Source of the DNA: Demequina mangrovi
GTDB taxonomy: Bacteria > Actinomycetota > Actinomycetes > Actinomycetales > Demequinaceae
Direction: 5' to 3'
DNA length: 34,045 nucleotides
Assembly (NCBI RefSeq): GCF_000759715.1
Contig: NZ_BBLU01000021.1
Coordinates: 1-34,045, forward strand
The notes under the pieces are model-generated. The model had not been told where the DNA came from, ran no database searches, and saw only the letters and a list, made by a program, of their open reading frames with translations. The position numbers and the translations under genes are program-made. Positions 31,240 through 34,045 of the stretch are shown piece by piece (positions within the stretch are counted from its first letter, which is position 1; every line of letters begins with the position of its first letter).

Positions 31240-31283
31240 CCCCCTCTTCTGGGGGTGCGCGGAACGAACCCCCACAAATGGGG
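31240..31283. other. Two tandem C/G-tract hairpins in a gene-poor stretch
   Basis: CCCCC-TCTTCT-GGGGG (31240-31255) and CCCC-ACAAAT-GGGG (31270-31283) follow each other, each with a 6-nt AT-rich loop. Between the genes at 31149 (leftward) and 31526 (rightward) there is otherwise only a possible 36-codon gene. On the minus strand the first hairpin is followed by CTTTG, which makes it somewhat like a terminator, though no minus-strand gene ends there. Confidence 0.4.
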
Positions 31284-31320
31284 TCTGGCGGCGGTCGGCG
31301 GGCAGCGCGACGATGCCGTC

Positions 31321-31431
31321 ATGTCTCAGCCCGCGCCCGAGCGCCCCGTCTCCGCCTACGCCGTCCTGGTGTGGGCCTGGTGTGCGCTCGTGGTCGTGGG
31401 CGGGGCCGCACTGGCGGCGCTGCTGCTGTAG
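31321..31431 (+). CDS. Possible 36-residue single-helix microprotein
   Basis: Begins MSQPAPERPVSAYAVLVWAW and continues as one hydrophobic helix (about residues 11-36), ending in Leu residues at the TAG. The polar Pro-rich start and uninterrupted helix look like small subunits of transporters, but no partner gene is nearby. No Shine-Dalgarno sequence is present; the ATG may be leaderless. It is too short for certainty. Confidence 0.35.
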   Translation: MSQPAPERPVSAYAVLVWAWCALVVVGGAALAALLL

Positions 31432-31525
31432 CCGCACGCACCGCCCGCGCGTCGCCGCGTTGCCACGACGGCCGTGCGGCGCGACCATGGAAGAGTCCCC
31501 GCCGACGCTCCGAAGGAGAGCAGAC

Positions 31526-32002
31526 ATGCCTGCCATCAAGGAGGCCGCGGAGGCCTTTCTCTCGCACAAGCGCATCGCCGTCACGGGCGTCTCGCGCACC
31601 CCCGGATCGCACGGCTCGAACGCCGTCTACCAGCGGCTGCGCGAGCGCGGCTACGAGGCGATCGCCATCAACCCGAACGCCGAGACCGTCGAGGGCGACC
31701 CCTGCTATCCGTCGCTGGGCGCGGTGCCCGGCGGGGTCGAGGCCGTGGTGATCGGCACGCGCCCCGACCGCGCGCTCGAGACGGTCAAGGAGGCGTCTTC
31801 GCTCGGGATCGGCGAGGTGTGGATGCACCGGGGCCCCGGCGGCGGCAGCGTGGACGATGCGGCGGCGGCCTGGGGACGCGAGCACGGGATGACCGTGATC
31901 GACGGCGGCTGCCCGCTGATGTTCGGGCCGACCGCCGACGGCGGCCACAAGTTCATGTGCGCGCTGTTCAAGCTGTCGGGCAACGTGCCGCGCAGCGTGT
32001 GA
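31526..32002 (+). CDS. CoA-binding domain protein (YccU-like)
   Basis: A 158-residue cytosolic protein consisting of one CoA-binding Rossmann domain (CoA_binding_2). Segments KRIAVTGVSRTPGSHGSNAVYQRLRERGYEAIAINPNAETVEGDPCYPSL, VEAVVIGTRPDRALETVKEASSLGIGEVWMH and GMTVIDGGCPLMFGP are typical. It resembles the N-terminal module of acyl-CoA synthetases (ADP-forming) but has no ligase partner, and the role of such free domains is unclear. ATG 31526 follows GGAG with 8-nt spacing. It precedes sbcD by 42 nt. Confidence 0.88.
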   Translation: MPAIKEAAEAFLSHKRIAVTGVSRTPGSHGSNAVYQRLRERGYEAIAINPNAETVEGDPCYPSLGAVPGGVEAVVIGTRPDRALETVKEASSLGIGEVWMHRGPGGGSVDDAAAAWGREHGMTVIDGGCPLMFGPTADGGHKFMCALFKLSGNVPRSV

Positions 32003-32032
32003 GGCGGGTGCGGCGCTGTCCCACCCTCCCGC

Positions 32033-32038
32033 TAGCCT
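32033..32038 (+). promoter_or_regulatory. -10 box TAGCCT of sbcD, leaderless-type
   Basis: TAGCCT ends 6 nt before the sbcD ATG at 32045; no Shine-Dalgarno sequence is present. Confidence 0.5.
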
Positions 32039-32044
32039 CGCGGC

Positions 32045-33226
32045 ATGCGGATCCTCCATACGAGCGACTGGCACATCGGCCGCACCTTCCACGGCCACAG
32101 CACCGACGCGCACCTCAGCGAGGTGCTCGCGGCCCTCGCCGACGCGGTGCGCGAGCACGGCGTCGACGCCGTGGTGGTCGCGGGCGACGTCTTCGACAGC
32201 TCGACCCCTAAGGCCGAGGCCTTCACCATGCTCAACGCCGCCGTGCGCGCGATCCGCGACGCCGGCGCCACGGTCATCCTCACCTCCGGCAACCACGACG
32301 GCCCCGCACGACTGGGCCACATGGCCGAGTTCGCCGCCTTCGGCGGGGTGCACGTCATGGCGGATCTCGCTCGCCTCGCCACGCCCGTGACGCTCGAGGA
32401 CGCGCACGGCGAGGTCCACCTCTACGGCATCCCCTACGTCCACCCGGAGTTCCTGCGCGCCGCGTACGAGGACTTCGACGGGACCACGCATGGCGACGCG
32501 CTCGCCTTCGCGATGGGCCTGATCCGGGACGATGCGGCGGCGCGCGGGGGGCGCTTCATCGTCGCCTCCCACTGCTTCGCGGGCCGGGCGGGCGAGGCGC
32601 CGGGCGAGACCACCGAGCTCTCGGGCCGCGCCGAGGAGCGCGACATCTCGCGCGGCGGCCTCAACCTCGTCGACCTCTCGGTCTTCGACGGACCGGACTA
32701 CGTCGCGCTCGGCCACATCCACTCGCACCAGACGCTGTCGGAGCGCGTGCGCTACTCGGGCGCTCCCCTGCGCTTCAGCTTCGGGGAGATCAGCTCGGAC
32801 AAGATCGCATGGCTCGTCGACCTCGACGCGTCAGGGCTCGCCGCGGTCGAGCGGCTCGCGCTCCCGACGCCGCGCCGCGCGGTGCGGCTCGAGGGCACTC
32901 TCGAGGAGCTGCTCTCCCCCGACGCGCACGCGGACGCGACCGAGGCCTGGGTCGAAGCGATCCTCACCGACGACCAGCTCCCCCGCGACGCGATGCGCGC
33001 GCTGCAGGGCCGCTTCCCGTACGCGGTGACGCTCACGCATCGTCCCGCGCATCGCGCCGACCACGGCGACGCGGGGTACGCCGAGCGCGTCGAGGGCCGC
33101 ACGGATCTCGAGATCGTCGACGAGTTCCTCGGCTTCGTGCGCAACGGCGCGGCGCTCAGCGCCGACGAACGCGGGCTCGTCACGGACGCGCTCGCCGCCC
33201 TCGAGTCCGCGGAGGCCGCGCGATGA
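32045..33226 (+). CDS. sbcD: Exonuclease subunit SbcD (Mre11-type nuclease)
   Basis: A 393-residue metallophosphoesterase that, with SbcC, opens DNA hairpins and trims double-strand ends. Metal ligand motifs are in order: D-x-H in HTSDWHIG near residue 10, GDVFD, GNHDGPARL, H in ASHCFAG and GHIH in YVALGHIHSHQ. The C-terminal capping part is present. It overlaps sbcC by ATGA, so the complex subunits are made together. Start 32045 sits just after TAGCCT. Confidence 0.95.
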   Translation: MRILHTSDWHIGRTFHGHSTDAHLSEVLAALADAVREHGVDAVVVAGDVFDSSTPKAEAFTMLNAAVRAIRDAGATVILTSGNHDGPARLGHMAEFAAFGGVHVMADLARLATPVTLEDAHGEVHLYGIPYVHPEFLRAAYEDFDGTTHGDALAFAMGLIRDDAAARGGRFIVASHCFAGRAGEAPGETTELSGRAEERDISRGGLNLVDLSVFDGPDYVALGHIHSHQTLSERVRYSGAPLRFSFGEISSDKIAWLVDLDASGLAAVERLALPTPRRAVRLEGTLEELLSPDAHADATEAWVEAILTDDQLPRDAMRALQGRFPYAVTLTHRPAHRADHGDAGYAERVEGRTDLEIVDEFLGFVRNGAALSADERGLVTDALAALESAEAAR

Positions 33227-34045
33227 AGATCCAGCGTCTCGCCTTCGAGGGCTTCGGCCCGTACCTCGCCCGCCAGGAGATCGACTTCGAGCTGTTCGAC
33301 ACCGAGGGGCTGTTCGTCATCTCGGGCAAGACCGGCGCGGGCAAGTCGACCGTCCTCGACGCGATCTGCTTCGCGCTGTACGAGCGCGTGCCCCGCTACG
33401 ACAAGGCCGAGCCCGTGCTCCGCAGCCACTTCTGCACGCCCGAGGACCCGACCACGGTGACGCTCGAGTACGAGCTCCACGGCACTCGGTACAAGATCTG
33501 GCGCTCGCCGGCCTATGAGCGACCCAAGGCGCGCGGCACCGGCACCACCACCAAGAAGGCCGAGGCCGAGCTCCATGTCTGGCGCGACGGCGGCTGGGAG
33601 ATCCTCGCGGGCATGCCCCGCGAGGTCGCCGAGCACGTCGCCGCGACCGTCCCGCTCAGCGCGGACCAGTTCCTCCAGGTGATCCTGCTCGCGCAGGGAC
33701 GCTTCGCCGAGTTCCTCAAGGCGGACACGGGCGAACGGCGCGCGCTGCTGCGCTCGCTGTTCGGCACGCAGCGTTTCGATCACTTCGAGGCGAAGATCCG
33801 GGAGGTCGCGCGGGCGCGCTCGACCGCGGTGGAGGCGGCCGATGCGGAGCTGGCCGCGCTGGCGCGCCGCGCCGCGGTGCTCGCGACGGTCGACGAGCCG
33901 ACGCTCGCGCAGCGCGACGAGTTCTGGGACGAGACCGCGTCCGCGCTGACGGCCGCGGCCGGGGAGGCCGCGACCACGCGGGCCCAGGCTTCCGTGGCGG
34001 CCGAGGCCGCCGCCGCGGCGCTGACCGAGGCGCGCGCCACCGAGG
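33223..34045 (+). CDS. sbcC: Exonuclease subunit SbcC (Rad50-type ATPase), N-terminal part
   Basis: The visible 274 residues are the N-terminal ATPase half of SbcC: MKIQRLAFEGFGPYL, the Walker A GKTGAGKST (35-43), the LDAICFALYERVPRYD segment, and QFLQVILLAQGRFAEFLKA with the Q-loop region. After residue 200 an Ala/Glu/Arg-rich coiled coil starts (ARSTAVEAADAELAALARRAAVL). The gene runs off the right edge with no stop, so its zinc-hook and C-terminal half are not seen. The start overlaps the sbcD stop by ATGA. Confidence 0.95.
   Translation, partial: MKIQRLAFEGFGPYLARQEIDFELFDTEGLFVISGKTGAGKSTVLDAICFALYERVPRYDKAEPVLRSHFCTPEDPTTVTLEYELHGTRYKIWRSPAYERPKARGTGTTTKKAEAELHVWRDGGWEILAGMPREVAEHVAATVPLSADQFLQVILLAQGRFAEFLKADTGERRALLRSLFGTQRFDHFEAKIREVARARSTAVEAADAELAALARRAAVLATVDEPTLAQRDEFWDETASALTAAAGEAATTRAQASVAAEAAAAALTEARATE

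Noticed and set aside
1..34045. CRISPR array, prophage, transposase or tRNA/rRNA genes
   Set aside because: No regular direct repeats with spacers, no integrase or transposase motifs and no cloverleaf or rRNA sequence could be recognised on either strand.

Overview
The window is very GC-rich DNA with almost only G/C-ending codons, many GTG starts and short intergenic gaps. The gene content (SigK/RskA, DipZ, DUF2510, a T-box in front of ileS, putatively leaderless genes) points to an actinobacterium, probably a Micrococcales lineage such as Demequinaceae, Cellulomonadaceae or Microbacteriaceae; the genus cannot be fixed from sequence alone. Nothing looks like a prophage, transposon, CRISPR array, rRNA or tRNA. 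This is a chromosomal housekeeping region with two extracytoplasmic-stress regulatory islands.

Layout. 1-5400: folC (-), a beta-helix lipoprotein (+), a DUF2510 membrane protein (+), a class IV aminotransferase that may make p-aminobenzoate (+) and a two-domain sulfurtransferase (-). 5391-8851: ileS (-) behind a T-box riboswitch. 8893-12795: a minus-strand island with an ECF sigma factor and four proteins (two lipoproteins, two single-pass membrane proteins) that share one extracytoplasmic domain type with a conserved cysteine pair. 12896-18292: CDP-alcohol phosphotransferase, YCII and VOC proteins, a DUF885 hydrolase, a sugar-dehydrogenase-like lipoprotein, a DUF952 protein and an ICMT-like methyltransferase. 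18302-20244: a lysophospholipid acyltransferase translationally coupled to a patatin phospholipase. 20317-23857: DipZ, a tiny Met/Asp/Glu-repeat lipoprotein, SigK and RskA. 23883-30871: Na+/H+ antiporter, dienelactone-hydrolase-like protein, DUF6226-like protein, YbaK-type deacylase coupled to a GlcG-like protein, an unknown membrane protein, a hexapeptide acetyltransferase and glpK. 30934-34045: small membrane proteins, a CoA-binding protein and sbcD-sbcC, with sbcC cut by the window edge.

The most interesting points are these. (1) dipZ and the Met-rich lipoprotein-sigK-rskA operon carry the same element, CCATCC-N15-CCGAAC, resembling the mycobacterial SigK promoter. This suggests a SigK regulon that links thiol-redox transfer to a methionine-rich surface protein. 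(2) The second ECF island has its own duplicated promoter-like element, CAACC-N16-TGTTGT, and four paralogous sensor-like ectodomains. (3) The octamer GACGATGC occurs 37 times by my hand count on both strands, ten times as GGGACGATGC. That is far above a rough composition expectation, and one inverted pair forms the terminator behind folC, as DNA-uptake sequences do in other bacteria. (4) At least eight genes have a TANNNT box 6-7 nt before the start codon, which fits leaderless transcripts.
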